Under the pieces are notes generated by a model. That model was not told the DNA's origin. It did no database searches and saw nothing but the letters and a program-made list of their open reading frames with translations. A DNA stretch of 64,000 nt from Falciphora oryzae (lineage: Eukaryota > Ascomycota > Sordariomycetes > Magnaporthales > Magnaporthaceae), in NCBI GenBank assembly GCA_000733355.1, contig JNVV01000080.1, forward strand, positions 58,196 to 122,195, written 5' to 3'. This document shows positions 53,408-63,645 of the stretch, piece by piece (positions within the stretch are counted from its first letter, which is position 1; each line of letters opens with the position of its first letter). The position numbers and the translations under genes were made by a program.

Positions 53408-54421
53408 AGTCAAGTGACCCCCTGTCCGCCACCGCGCCCCTATATTAAATTCACAAAATGCTACTGTTTTGCAACGCAATTATAAATCGGGCAAAAATGG
53501 TAAAAATAAAAAGGATAACTATATATTCCAAAAGCCCGGAAGCAGGGCTTTTTATTGGTGTATACCTTTAATATTTTTAGCAATTATAGCGATCGTAGTT
53601 TTAATTTAAAAGTAAAAGTGCAAAATCTTACACAAATTGTATGGGAAAGAAAAAGTTAACTAAATAACTTTTTAAAAAATAAATTAATTTAAAGGGGGTA
53701 AATTTTAATATAAATATCAAAGCACGTAGGGGCGGAATAATCGGTGGCAGTAGGAAGATGATGTATTTAGGAAAGGTGGCCCTGCAAGGGCCGGTGCGCG
53801 TCAGGATCTGATATCCTGCGCGGCCGGCCTGAGCGGGGCCTGCCCTTATCTGGCCGATAAGGGCTACGGGTCTGCAGGGGTCTGCGGGCCCGCACCTCTG
53901 CTATCCACGGGAGGCCCTAGTGGCCGTGACAATAAATGTAAAATCCGGCGTATGCCGTTATTAAACCCTTAAGCATTTAATATTCTTATTTAATTTAATA
54001 TTAATTTATTTCGAAAATTTGCACAGTGTATTACACCGTGTATTACAATATCTAATTTATTATTTTTAAAAAAAATGTTTCGTAATTAGGGGTTTTAATA
54101 ACGGAATACGCCGGATTTTACGTTTATATTAAAATTTACCCCATTTAAATTAACGCATTTTTTAAAAAGTTATTCAACTTTTTCTTTCCCCTACAATTTG
54201 TATAAAATTTTGCACTTTTACTTTTAACTTAAAACTACGATCGCTATAACTACTAAACGTATTAAAGGTATATACCATTAAAAAGCCCTGCTTCCGAGCT
54301 TTGGGATTATATATCCTTTTTATTTTTACCATTTTTACCCGATTTATAACCGCGTTGCAAAACAGTAGCATTTTGTGAATTTAATATGGGGGCGCGGTGG
54401 CGGACAGGGGGTCACTTGACT
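53408..54421. mobile_element. Foldback (long-TIR) element nested in the pogo transposon
   Basis: Ends start AGTCAAGTGACCCCCTGTCC and their complement, with TA duplicated outside (53406-53407, 54422-54423). The arms are about 340 bp long and make up most of the element; only about 120 bp in the centre is unpaired. There is no ORF. The ends resemble the Fot1-like TIR (AGTCGGGTACC...CTGTCCG), so it may be mobilised by a pogo-type transposase. Its left arm is interrupted by a solo LTR. A related end lies at 63646. Confidence 0.9.
53715..53931 (+). repeat. Solo LTR, family 1 (copy d), nested, with 5-bp TSD
   Basis: Begins TATCAAAGCACG (one change from the TGTCAAAGCA of its relatives) and ends GGCCGTGACA, 217 bp. 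ATAAA is duplicated on both sides (53710-53714, 53932-53936). Removing it restores pairing of the foldback arms. Confidence 0.9.
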
Positions 54422-54429
54422 TATACAAA

Positions 54430-56034
54430 TCAATGGAAGCTTATGCCTCGTGCTTGTTCAATTCCTCCAATATTGTGGGAGCCGATGCGGACTTGATTTT
54501 CTCCACTTTTTTTTTGTGATTTCACCAAGGGGCCACGAGCCTCCCTGACGGCCTCCTGGGCCTCCTGGATACGCTCTATTTGATAGAATGCATCCTGTGC
54601 ACTCCTTTTGACTGTACGGCGAGGGGCAGGCTTGAGGGAGGCCACCTCTTCTTTTAAACGCTCGTTTTCCGCCCGCAAAGCCGCCGTTTCAATGCTCTGT
54701 TGGTCCAGGGCCCTAGCAGCCTTCCGGAAAAGCATGCGGAAGTCTCGTTGGCATCCGTTTACCTTCCCCTCAAAGCGCCGGGCTTGTTGCTTAAGCTGTT
54801 GGCCGCTTTTGGGAGTATACCAAATACGTCCTTTGTTATCCAGCTCGACGTGGGGCTCGGGGGTAGAGGGCTGGGCAGGCTCTAGGAAAGGCTCGATTAA
54901 CCTTTGGGAATCAGGGGCCAACGGGGGCTTGGTAGGCCAGATCCCGGCTTTCCGGAAGCCTGCGTGTATATTGCGCATGGAAATTGCGTTTGACGAGGCC
55001 GTGGCGTAGGCCCGGAGGAAGCGTTTCTTTTGTTCAGGGGCAGAGGTATCGAAAGAAGCAAAATGACGGGTTTCGCGTTTATAGTACGACTTTAGGGGGC
55101 TGAATACGCCCACGTCGAGGGGTTGGGTAACGTGGCTTGAATGCGGAGGCAGGTAAAGTATTAGCACTTTATTTTTGAAAGCCTCGTACATGAAAGGGAT
55201 CGTTACGTGGGTGGTATGCTCGTCGACGATAAGCAGGCGCCATTGGTCCCCCGGAGGCTTTGTTTCTGGCAAATAAACCTCCAATAGCCAACGGAGGGCT
55301 ATCGGGCCGTTGGACCAGCCACTGGACGAATGGTCGTACTTCCAAGCCTGGATCGAATCCGGGAACCGTTGGCCTTGAAGCGATCAGCCCGTGAATATAA
55401 TCACGGGCGTAAGGCGAGCCCCTGTAGCCGTTACAGATTCGAATATCGTCACCCACGTTGTGCAATCCGACTCTTTAACTTCTGCATGCTTTGTAAGGGC
55501 AGTGCCTACTACCCTTCCAACGCGCGTTGCCCCCTCTTGGATTCCGGCCTCGTCCATGTTGCATATATTCGCAGGAATGATATCGCGGGCGGCAACTACG
55601 CCTCGAAGACGGTTATAAAATGTGTCGATCTCTTCTTTGGTAGCTTCTTTGGCTCTGGAGGCCTCGAGGCCATGGCCGACTTTGGTAGTCACCATAGGAT
55701 TTCGCAATAAAAAGCCCTCGATCCAATGCTTCCCAAGCCAGCCGGGCTCGTCTTCAGGGGATAACATCATCTGCGCGAATTCCCGCACCATTTCTTTAGT
55801 AGGAGCTCGCCCTGCCTTTTCTTCCGTGCAAATCCAGTCAGTAACAAAGCTTTCCTGCACGGCAGAAAGTCGTTGGCAGGGCTCCTTGGCCTCATGTATG
55901 GTTAGGCCGCCTCGAAGTCGCCGGCGTAGGGTTGTGCGTGGGACATTCCAACGGCGCGCCGCGTCGGCCCGGGACCCGCCCGATTCGACAGACTTGATGG
56001 CTTCGGCCATTCGGTAGGCTTCGTCGGATGACAT
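54430..56034 (-). pseudogene. Pogo/Fot1-type transposase with a single nonsense codon
   Basis: From the ATG at 56034 to the TGA at 54430 the frame is continuous over 534 codons plus the final stop, except for one TGA at 55384-55386. The N-terminus has the HTH (MAEAIKSVESGGSRADAARRWNVPRTTLRRRLRG). The catalytic acidic residues are all visible: NMDEAGIQEG before the stop, and LLIVDEHTTHVT and TQPLDVGVFSPLK after it. A CGA to TGA change would explain the stop. Length is almost identical to the intact transposase at 2870-4477, but sequence divergence is substantial, so these are two different families. Confidence 0.9.
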
Positions 56035-56178
56035 GATGCAAAAAAACGCACTTAAATGATATTTTTTTCGTTCGAATCGGGTTTATTTTGATGAAGTTGT
56101 GCATTTGTTGCGTCGAGAATTACGTGGCCAAGATTGGGGGATGGCCAAGTTCGGGTGCCCCACTCTAAACGTCAAACT

Positions 56179-56412
56179 TGTCATGGCACGTAGCCCTGGC
56201 AGGGCTCGGTGCCAGGTAGACCCACTTGTTGCACGGGCGCCTGGCAGATCCGTGCAACGAGTGGAGCCCGGCCCAATTGCCCTACCTAAGGCAATCGATC
56301 CGAACAGGTGCAACGCACAACTCTTCCTTTTTTGTTCCTTAACTCTAGATAGCCAAATCAACCTGAGGGTTTGTTGCAGCTTGGCCTCTTCGCCCTCGCT
56401 GGTGCCGTGACA
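56179..56412 (-). repeat. Solo LTR, family 5 (copy b, inverted)
   Basis: The reverse complement of 26322-26544, ending GGTGCCGTGACA on the plus strand. No matching flanks. It begins 13 bp after the end of the pogo element. Confidence 0.7.
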
Positions 56413-56492
56413 AGCGTCCGGTTGCTGTCCAGAACGTCCGACAATGTGATGAAGATCATGGGGCAGCAGCTCGGCCAATTCCGAACGCTCTA

Positions 56493-57342
56493 GGGGCTGT
56501 TCTAGACTATTGGTTTTTTGGTTTTTTCGACCCCCAGCCGGTTTTTCAGATAAGCGAGGATCGCTACAAGGGGCCCTGCAATAAAAAATGTACTTTTATG
56601 AATAGATTTTTTTTTTTTTTTCAACCCCTAACAACAGTTTACAAACAAATTTCCCCTTCAGGAGGTGGCAAAAAAAAAAAAAAAAAGATTTATTATTATC
56701 TGGTCCTATTTGCACGCATTAAACCCTCGTACCCGGCTTTTTACACGTGCCCGGCCCTTTTTAGCGCGGCCTGTTGCAAAGTAGAGGCGCATGCAATAGA
56801 CCGTTTTGCTTTATTTCTACCTCTAAGGAACTAATAGGAAAGTGCCCGAAAGTTTACGACCCTCGGGGTCTTTATACATGAGTGCGCAGTAGGAGTGGAG
56901 AGCCCCTTTCGGCGTCGCCGGGTGCTTTGTAGCCGCTTGTTGAGCACTTGCGACGCCGACGAGGGTGGTGATGCAGACCCCGGCCGCACCGGCCGGGGGG
57001 GCCCCCGATCCTTTGCGACACGGCCCTCTTTGGAGCGGCCCTTTTTGGAGCGGCCCTCCTTGGAGCTCGAAATTTCCAAAGTAAAAGCTCCTCGAAAGGC
57101 GGGAGGGTGGCCGGCTTTATATATTTAACGCGACAGCTCTGGTTAGGGGGTGGCGCCGGAGGTGGCGCCGGAAGTGGCCAGGGCTTGTGTCAACGCGACT
57201 CGTTGGCTTGGGAAAAGGTACTTCTGGCGGGTCTTGCGAAGGATCTTCACAAGGGTTCGCGCGGATCCGCAAACCGGTTTTTAAACGGTTTTCGAAAATA
57301 GTATGGAAAAACCAAAAAACCCGATTACCCTAGAACAGCCCC
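56493..57342. mobile_element. Non-autonomous PIF/Harbinger-like element with nested LTR
   Basis: Ends GGGGCTGTTCTAGACTATTGG and their imperfect complement, with GGTTTTTT runs behind them as in the MITE at 15233-15461. CTA is duplicated outside (56490-56492, 57343-57345). The interior is non-coding with poly-T (56607-56620) and poly-A (56671-56687) tracts. About 596 bp remain without the nested LTR. Confidence 0.8.
56772..57020 (+). repeat. Solo LTR, family 2 (copy c), nested, with 5-bp TSD
   Basis: Begins TGTTGCAAAGTAGAGG and ends CCTTTGCGACA, 249 bp, flanked by CGGCC on both sides (56767-56771, 57021-57025), inside the PIF-like element. Confidence 0.93.
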
Positions 57343-57676
57343 CTAGACTATCGAGAAGACGGCTGCACAGCTACTATATTCTAAAGTAGATGGCTGCTAA
57401 AGATTGTAATAGAGGTCGCTGCTGAGAAAATAGGGAGCTGTTGCCAGCCCCCCGATTTCCACTAACGTCCGACTCCAATCCGAGCCGCTGTCGTGTCGAG
57501 CGACCTACACATGGAGCAGTCTGCTGTCAAGTCGGTGGATTCAATCTTGACTATAGACGTAGAGATATGTCTAGTGGGCGGCTTTGCCCAAACAGAAATA
57601 GGATATCTTCTGACAAGGCCACGGCTTGCATGGTCGTCTGGAAACTCCGACCTACCTGCGCTTCCTCAGACCCCAC

Positions 57677-59292
57677 TCAAAGCACGTTAGGGTCTCGTTT
57701 CTTGATCTCGAGGAAGGCGCCAAAGTCCGGGTTGTTGGTCAGCCCGTCAATCATATTTTTGGGTCGCAGGTCCTCGCCCCCCTTGCCGTCGACGTCGCCT
57801 TTCAGCCGAACGTCGAAGTGGCGGATGAACTCGAGCACGAGAGTCTTAACCTCGTAGATGGCGAAGAATCGGCCGGGACACGCGTGCAGCCCGTGGCCGA
57901 AGTTGAGTGAGTCGGGCCCCGTCGTGACGGCCTGGTGCTTGCTCTCGTGGCCGGGCGTGCCGCGCAGGCGCGCGAAGCGGAAGCCGTCAAAGGCCTCGGG
58001 GCCCTTATTCCCAACCTGTCGATTGAGTTTGGGGCTAAAGGTCTCGATGTCGGTCGAGTTGTAGACACCCCACATGGGGAAGCCGATGTTTGTGCCCTTG
58101 TAGAGCTTGAGCCCGTTGGCGAAGGTGTAGTCCTGCAGCAGGACGCGCGTCGACCCCACGAAGCCGAGCGGGTTGAGGCGCTGGCTTTCCTTGACAAAAC
58201 TGTCCAGCTTGCGCATTTTGGCGAAGCTCGACTTGGGGATGTAGCGCCGGCCGTTCTCGTCCACAGCTTCGCCGTCCTCGCGGAGTACCGTCGCCAGCTC
58301 GTTCCGCAGCTCCGGGATATACCACGGCCGCGACGCTAGGTCCAGCAGCACCATGGCCGACGTAATGGTGGTGGTGTGGATGGACGCGAACGAGACCAGC
58401 ATCTGGTCCATGGCGATCGTCTCGGCGGTCCGCTCATGCGCCGGCAGGTACTGTAGCAGCCACGAGATGAAGGTCCCGCGCGACCCCACCTTGGCATTGC
58501 CCATCTTCTCGAGGTCGCGTTTACTCAGTAGCTCGGCCACCAGTGGCTCCATCCACTTGCATGCCTTCTGGAGATCGGTGCGTGTCTGCCGCACCGGCTT
58601 GAGGAAGGGCGCCACAAACGGCCGCAGGAGGTAGTGCCACTTCAAGCCCTCGCGCTGAACAGCGCCCACATCAGAGGTGTAGTTGATGGACAGGGTGAGC
58701 CACTCATCCCCGCGCGAGAGCGGCAGGCCGACGAAGACGCGACCGCTGAGATAGGCCACCATGCGCAGCAGCTTGGTGTAGAGATGGATGGCGGTCCAGT
58801 CCTGCGGGTCGCCTAGCTCCTGTTTGAAGGCATACTCGGCCTCTTCCCGCACGAGGGACAGGATGTTGGAGATATTCTTAGTCAGGTCGTGTCGGACGGC
58901 GTTGATGACATGCGGGATCTCGCGGCCAATGCCCGTGTGCGCGCCCAGGAAGAGGTCGTAAACCGACTTGGTGAGGGAGATCTCCTCGTTCGGCGCGTGC
59001 ACCGCCTCATTGAAGAGGGACATGGGCAAGAAGACGCGAGGCGGGCTCGTCGGGACCACAAAGGGCTCGTCCGGATACTAGTATCTCGGGTCAGCTCGGC
59101 GGTCTGGACGGCGGACCTGAGGTGCCCTACCTGCTTGAAGCCCTCGATGACGGCGTATGATAGGTCCTTGTCGCTGGACTTGCCGACCACGGGAAACGGG
59201 AGACTGGGCACCCGGTTGTCTAGCACGCACTTGATAATCCACGCGACCGCCAGCAACACGCCGGCCACGGCGTACAAGTACGGGTGCAACAT
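57677..59292 (-). CDS. Cytochrome P450 monooxygenase (520 aa)
   Basis: Exons 59292-59131 and 59077-57677 (TGA) join over a 53-bp intron (GTAGGG, CTGAC branch). Residues 5-24 (YLYAVAGVLLAVAWIIKCVL) are the N-terminal membrane anchor, so the enzyme should sit on the ER. The I-helix region is SFASIHTTTIT (about residues 283-293). The ExxR motif is E351-S-Q-R354. The heme-binding loop FGHGLHACPGRFFA has the axial ligand Cys454. 520 residues is a normal fungal P450 length and no break is seen. The I-helix AxxxTTT and the FGxGxHxCPGRFFA style resemble fungal P450s that oxidise terpenoids or other secondary metabolites (ent-kaurene-oxidase-like), but the substrate cannot be read off. No other biosynthetic gene is adjacent. 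Confidence 0.9.
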
Positions 59293-60197
59293 GGTCGTGG
59301 TGGTCGTTGCAATACCGGCTGCTTGCGGGCTTGAGTGTTGCCTGGACACCGATCTTTTTTCCTTGGGATTGCGGCTGAGCAGCGGCACTCTCGGAAGTCA
59401 AATCTGGAATGCCTCTCGAATAATCCAGGCAGTCGAGATGGGTAGGGGCCGGGCGCATCTGGGGCAGGTGGTTTTACAGGCCAAAAATGCTATGGTAGTG
59501 CCCGGAGCTATGGTAGTGTTCACGCTTGCCGGGACGCTAAGAACGACCTACCGATCATTTCCACAATCATAATGGCGTGAGGATGACGCACAGTCTCGTG
59601 GAGGTGCTCAGCCGCGATGCCATTCAAAGCCCCCGGGGCAATGGCCAAACCGCCACCGTTGGCGCCGGCGCGCCCCTCGGCGTTGTTTCAGGGCCTGATG
59701 TGTGTGTGTGTGTGTGTTTTTTATGTGCATACAAGGCGCCAGCATGTGTGGAGAGCATAGCCGGTGTCGAGCTTAATTCAAGCCTAGCCTCAGTGGAGTC
59801 TGTGCCCGCGATACAGCATGCCCGCGCACTCCAGCACCCTAGCCGGAACCTTGACGTCTTAGCCAGACCGACTGCAGGCCATTACCAATCTCGCGATGCC
59901 CTGCAGCCAAGCCGTCAAGCGGCTGAGGACAGGGATAATGCTGGTGGAAAACCTGCCCAGAGCCCGCTGACTAAACGGACCAGACCTGGGAGTAAGTTCT
60001 CAAAGATGGCCCGCCCCACAAGGCTTATTGTGCGGAACAGACCCGTCACCTGTCCAACCACCCACCACCACCGCATTACAGCCGCCCATGCCCACGCCAT
60101 CAATTAATTGCATTATCATCCCGAACAAACATCGCTTGCAGCATCCCACATTCGCGCAATCGGGGCGTCGCGTATCGCATCCTGCGTCGCATACCCA
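59293..60197. other. P450 upstream region, TG microsatellite, no gene
   Basis: Contains a TG dinucleotide tract (about 59698-59717). The rest has no recognisable coding sequence or element. Confidence 0.45.
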
Positions 60198-60372
60198 ATG
60201 AATGAGCGCGAGTTTTTGCGGTGGCTTTCAGGTATTCCGGCGTGCGACGCGCCCGGTTTTCCCAAATCCGACGGTCGCAAGCGCAAGCGACCCAGCGAGA
60301 GCTTCCAAACCCCGCCTCCCGATCCGGATACCGATACTCCATCGCCCGCTTCCTTTCAATTGGGGACCCGCG
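60198..60372 (+). pseudogene. First-exon-like fragment of an unknown fungal protein
   Basis: From the ATG at 60198 the frame reads MNEREFLRWLSGIPACD and then a basic/Pro-rich stretch (GRKRKRPSES, TPPPDPDTDTPSP). N-termini of this form (short W-L helix, then a KRKR and P-rich linker) occur in fungal PD-(D/E)XK-type hypothetical proteins. Homology-like character is lost soon after, so at most a fragment is present. Confidence 0.3.
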
Positions 60373-60594
60373 ACTGCTGCTGGTCTGGCTTGTTTTGGAG
60401 GAGGTCGAGGGCAATGATGGTATTAGTGCCGACGGCTGCTATCGCGCGGGGCGTGGGTCTGGTTATTATCAGGGCCTGTCGCGGCGCTCTGGTGACGTTT
60501 CGCCGGTGTCTCCATAGTTGGTACTTGGAATATGCAAAGCTATCCGATTGTGCATGTGCGTCTACGCCATTGTTTCCCTCGGCGCATTTCCTAG

Positions 60595-60880
60595 GACTTT
60601 AGAGAGGGAGAGAGAAGGAGAGAGAGCACGGAGGTCGGGCCGCATTCCAGCGCTCCTTATTGGTGAGCGCTGTGCAGATCGTATACACAGGGGCGGCAGA
60701 CAAAGCCGCACGTGCGGTCAGGCAGATCTTGCGCGTGCGTGCGTAGGTGCGTAGAGCGGATCGTACGCCCGTACGTCAGGCGCGTATGCGTGCAGGGTGC
60801 GGTCGACCGAGGAGGAATCGCGAGCGGCAGGGGACGGCGGCGGCCGGTGCAGCTTGTTCGTCCAAGCTACCCCTCAGGAT
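60595..60880. repeat. Dispersed repeat with GA microsatellite (third copy)
   Basis: A GA-rich tract is followed by GGGCCGCATTCCAGCGCTCC and, further on, GCGGTCGACCGAGGAGG through CTTGTTCGTCC. It matches pieces of the copies near 4.8 kb and 32.3-32.6 kb. Confidence 0.6.
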
Positions 60881-61432
60881 TATCCGGATCGGGCTGCACG
60901 GTTGAGCAACCTGGGTGTTTGTCTTGGCGACAGGTATTTTCGGACTGGAGCGATCAGACGTTGACGAAGCCAGGGAATCCTTCGTCGCTGCCTTGCTACT
61001 GAGGTGGTAGGGTTAGGGTCAATCGGGGGTACCCAGAAGCAGACCGTGCGCTGTGCAGTGTGGGGTTCACCGCATATAGGCGTGCTGGAACCGCAACCAA
61101 GCACCTGCACATGCTTTTGTTGCTATATATGTTGTCAGTTGGGAGGGGGTTCCCAGGAGTGACGGGGATCACATGACATTACACGTGACCCCTGGAGATC
61201 AAGGTTTTGGCCAAGCGCGGTCACGATCGCGCATCCAAAACACAGAGATCATCACGAACAACAACGATAATTTGTACTGCCCAATTGACTGCACACGGTG
61301 CACCGCTGTCTGACAATACCTGTCCAACTTAAAAAGTAGAAAATCCGTTTCTCGTTCGGCGGTCCCCCCCTCTTTGACCAAGCTTCAGCGACCGATTCAG
61401 TCTGATCTTTCCTAACCTTTAAATCGCCTTAG
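60881..61432. other. No gene recognised
   Basis: Between the repeat and the zinc-finger gene. It holds a CACATGACATTACACGTGAC motif (about 61170) of unknown meaning, and probably the gene's 3' region. Confidence 0.4.
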
Positions 61433-61918
61433 TTAATCCCCCCAACCATCCCTCTCCCAGCTATTACCCTGCTGGCAACATCCTCGTTTGCAGCCCTCGC
61501 AGAGTTCCCTTTTATGTGGTGGGCCTTTGGCCGCGCTGTAGTGCTGCTCGTTCATCCGAATGCCTGCCCACCTCTTGAGCCGGTATGCTACCCGTTCGAC
61601 GTACGAGTTCTTGTCAAGTTCCATGTTGCCAAGCCCGTTGCAGGACTTGCAGCGCTGGTTGAAGACGACGGCGTTATACCCGTTCTCAGGGTATCCCCTG
61701 ATCAGTATGGCTACCTTCTTGCTACCCCACCCAGCATTGGAACAGGCATTGTTGTTGCATGTGAACCTGCCCATTACGTGGGTCGTGTATTCGTTGGTGG
61801 AGCCGCTGTCGCCGTCCTTTTCGTTGAACCACGTCGAGGTGATTTCATCAGAAATCGCGTCCGATACGTCTTGATGGAGCGACGGGAACATAAAGGAGGT
61901 CTTCTTCTTCCTTGCCAT
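61433..61918 (-). CDS. 3CxxC-type zinc-binding protein (161 aa)
   Basis: A single-exon ORF from the ATG at 61918 (MARKKKTSFMFPSLHQDVSD) to 61433. The order of motifs matches the zf-3CxxC family: GRFTCNNNAC (C54, C59), NQRCKSCNG (C90, C93), a helix KNSYVERVAYRLKRWAG, then KRELCEGCKRGCC (C140, C143, C147, C148). Invariant-looking aromatic and basic residues lie between them. A longer in-frame start exists at 62023, but the extra residues do not fit the family. In fungi these are small, mostly uncharacterised zinc proteins; related vertebrate 3CxxC proteins (RTP type) act in receptor trafficking. The short reading frame is clean, with no stops. Confidence 0.8.
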   Translation of the reverse strand: MARKKKTSFMFPSLHQDVSDAISDEITSTWFNEKDGDSGSTNEYTTHVMGRFTCNNNACSNAGWGSKKVAILIRGYPENGYNAVVFNQRCKSCNGLGNMELDKNSYVERVAYRLKRWAGIRMNEQHYSAAKGPPHKRELCEGCKRGCCQQGNSWERDGWGD

Positions 61919-62721
61919 ATTTGATAGTACAAGAATCACCCTGCTGGTGGGGGCTAGAATCAACCTCAACGGAAAGAAATAATGAATAATACGGAGAGGC
62001 GTTCGGTTTACCGACTTCCCCATGCTGTTTTTGTGCTCTTATATGAGATGGAGCGCAAGCTGCCTCGCGGTCGCGCCCCTTTCTACCGTGAATGTTATGC
62101 CATTAAAAATACACCGAGCTCAGTATCAGGCCGGTAGCTCCGGCGCACAGCTAATTAGCTGGATCAAAATGTCCTTGAAGTATAGTGTGATTATTGCATC
62201 ATGGACTTCCCGCGCGCATCTCGGGCACTTTGGGGCAGGTTTAAGCGCACAGGGATTGGACGGTCCTGAGCCACAGTCCTAGTTCACTTGCGTGCTTCGG
62301 GCTAGCGCGGGGCGTGCAGTTTGGGTCGACCTCCTCAAAGGAGCCCCGGAACGAGGCCATCCTCCGAGTTGCCTCCTACCACGGGCGGGACGGGGAGCTG
62401 ACTGGGGAAAGAAACTTGGAGCACGCCGAAATCCCAGCGCCAGCCAAACCACGGCTTGGTTGTGGCTCCCCGCTCCCAATTTTCGGGCTTTTTTAAGGAG
62501 GTCCCTCGGAAACACATTCAAATTGTCAACCTCTGATCCTGTATATGTTAGTACGTGTCATCCGATGGTGTGAATGTCTGTTTTGACATCGGTAGTTTGA
62601 ATCAACGCTAAGTGGAATAAACCAGTGAGACCGCCCTGGATTGCCTCGGTCGGGTCGGAAAGCATGTGAATATAGCCCGTACTGGCATGTCTGGGCTAAT
62701 TTCAAGCTTGGGATTGTTGAA
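61919..62721. other. No gene recognised
   Basis: Upstream region of the zinc-finger gene and unassigned sequence; several GC-rich overlapping frames without motifs. Confidence 0.4.
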
Positions 62722-62988
62722 ATGGATCGAGCCACCGTGGATCTCTCGCCGAGCTAGTACGCGCCCTGGTTCCTGCGCATCTACCACGACGGCCTCAGCG
62801 ACGCCACTGCGATAATTGCACGTAGTGACGAAGGGCGTCCCCACTGGCATGTAGACTGCCTGGCGTTCAGCAACTCGTGCAACGACTACATCACGTCCGT
62901 AGGGCTCAACACGTTGAGTTACATCGCCATTACAGCTCCCGAGAAGTATGACCGGTGCTACACGATCAAAACCACCAGCATAATATGA
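62722..62988 (+). pseudogene. Short unknown coding relic with one TAG
   Basis: From the ATG at 62722 an 88-codon frame is broken only by TAG at 62755-62757 (consistent with CAG to TAG) and ends TGA. After the stop the product reads YAPWFLRIYHDGLSDATAII and later HWHVDCLAFSNSCNDYITSVG, clearly protein-like and rich in aromatic residues. I do not recognise the family. It may be one exon of a larger lost gene. Confidence 0.4.
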
Positions 62989-63645
62989 ACGAGCAACGAG
63001 TTTGGCCTCCTGGTATCCTTAGGAGAGAGCGATAGAAATCGTGAATCGTGACTGGTTGTAGCAGAAAACGCTAGAGCTCGAGAGAGAAGCCTCCACCATC
63101 ATGATCCACCACGTAATCAAGTGAAGCCAAAACCAAATCGCGAGCTGCCTCGGCTCAGCCTAGAGACGGAGGAAAGGGAAGCCAAGGGAGGCAAGAAGAA
63201 GCTGCGTACGAGCAAAGCATGGTGCGGTAGATCAAGTAGAGAACCAGGACGTTGAGTAAATGAGAAATGTTGAGCCTTTGCACGGAGGGCAGATGGAGAT
63301 CCCAGTGCCTGCAAGCTACAGAACATTTTCCGAATACCAATGCTAATACTCCTTCAAAAATCACGGCGATGATTCCTCCGCCCCTGCCGCCCGGCTTGTG
63401 GTAGAGACCCGGATCTACAAGAGGAGCATCGCGCCCAAAACCGCAAAGCTCACGAGAGAAACAAAGACGACTGATTATGGTAGGCATTGTTTTTTGGTGG
63501 TAGATACCTAGCCATTTATCATGCAATACGCTACGCCCCAATTTGCCCTGCTGCGCCGCGACTACGCGCAGTACTGAGGTATGGTTGCAGAGTTAACAAT
63601 GTTTGGCTTGGCATCAAGCGACAAGCGTCTGTAGGAGAACGCGTA
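62989..63645. other. No gene recognised
   Basis: No domain, repeat end or splice pattern found before the AT-rich element at the right edge. Confidence 0.4.

Larger units (their letters stand above)
53291..56165 (-). mobile_element. Pogo/Fot1-type transposon carrying nested insertions
   Basis: TIRs start GAGTGGGGCACCCGAACTTGG and match over about 40 bp. TA flanks both ends (53289-53290, 56166-56167). Removing the nested foldback element (53408-54421 with its TA) leaves about 1859 bp, the normal size of a Fot1-type element. It encodes the transposase at 54430-56034. Confidence 0.93.

Noticed and set aside
59698..59717. TG tract as a Z-DNA or regulatory element
   Set aside because: It is a simple dinucleotide microsatellite with no further support from the sequence.
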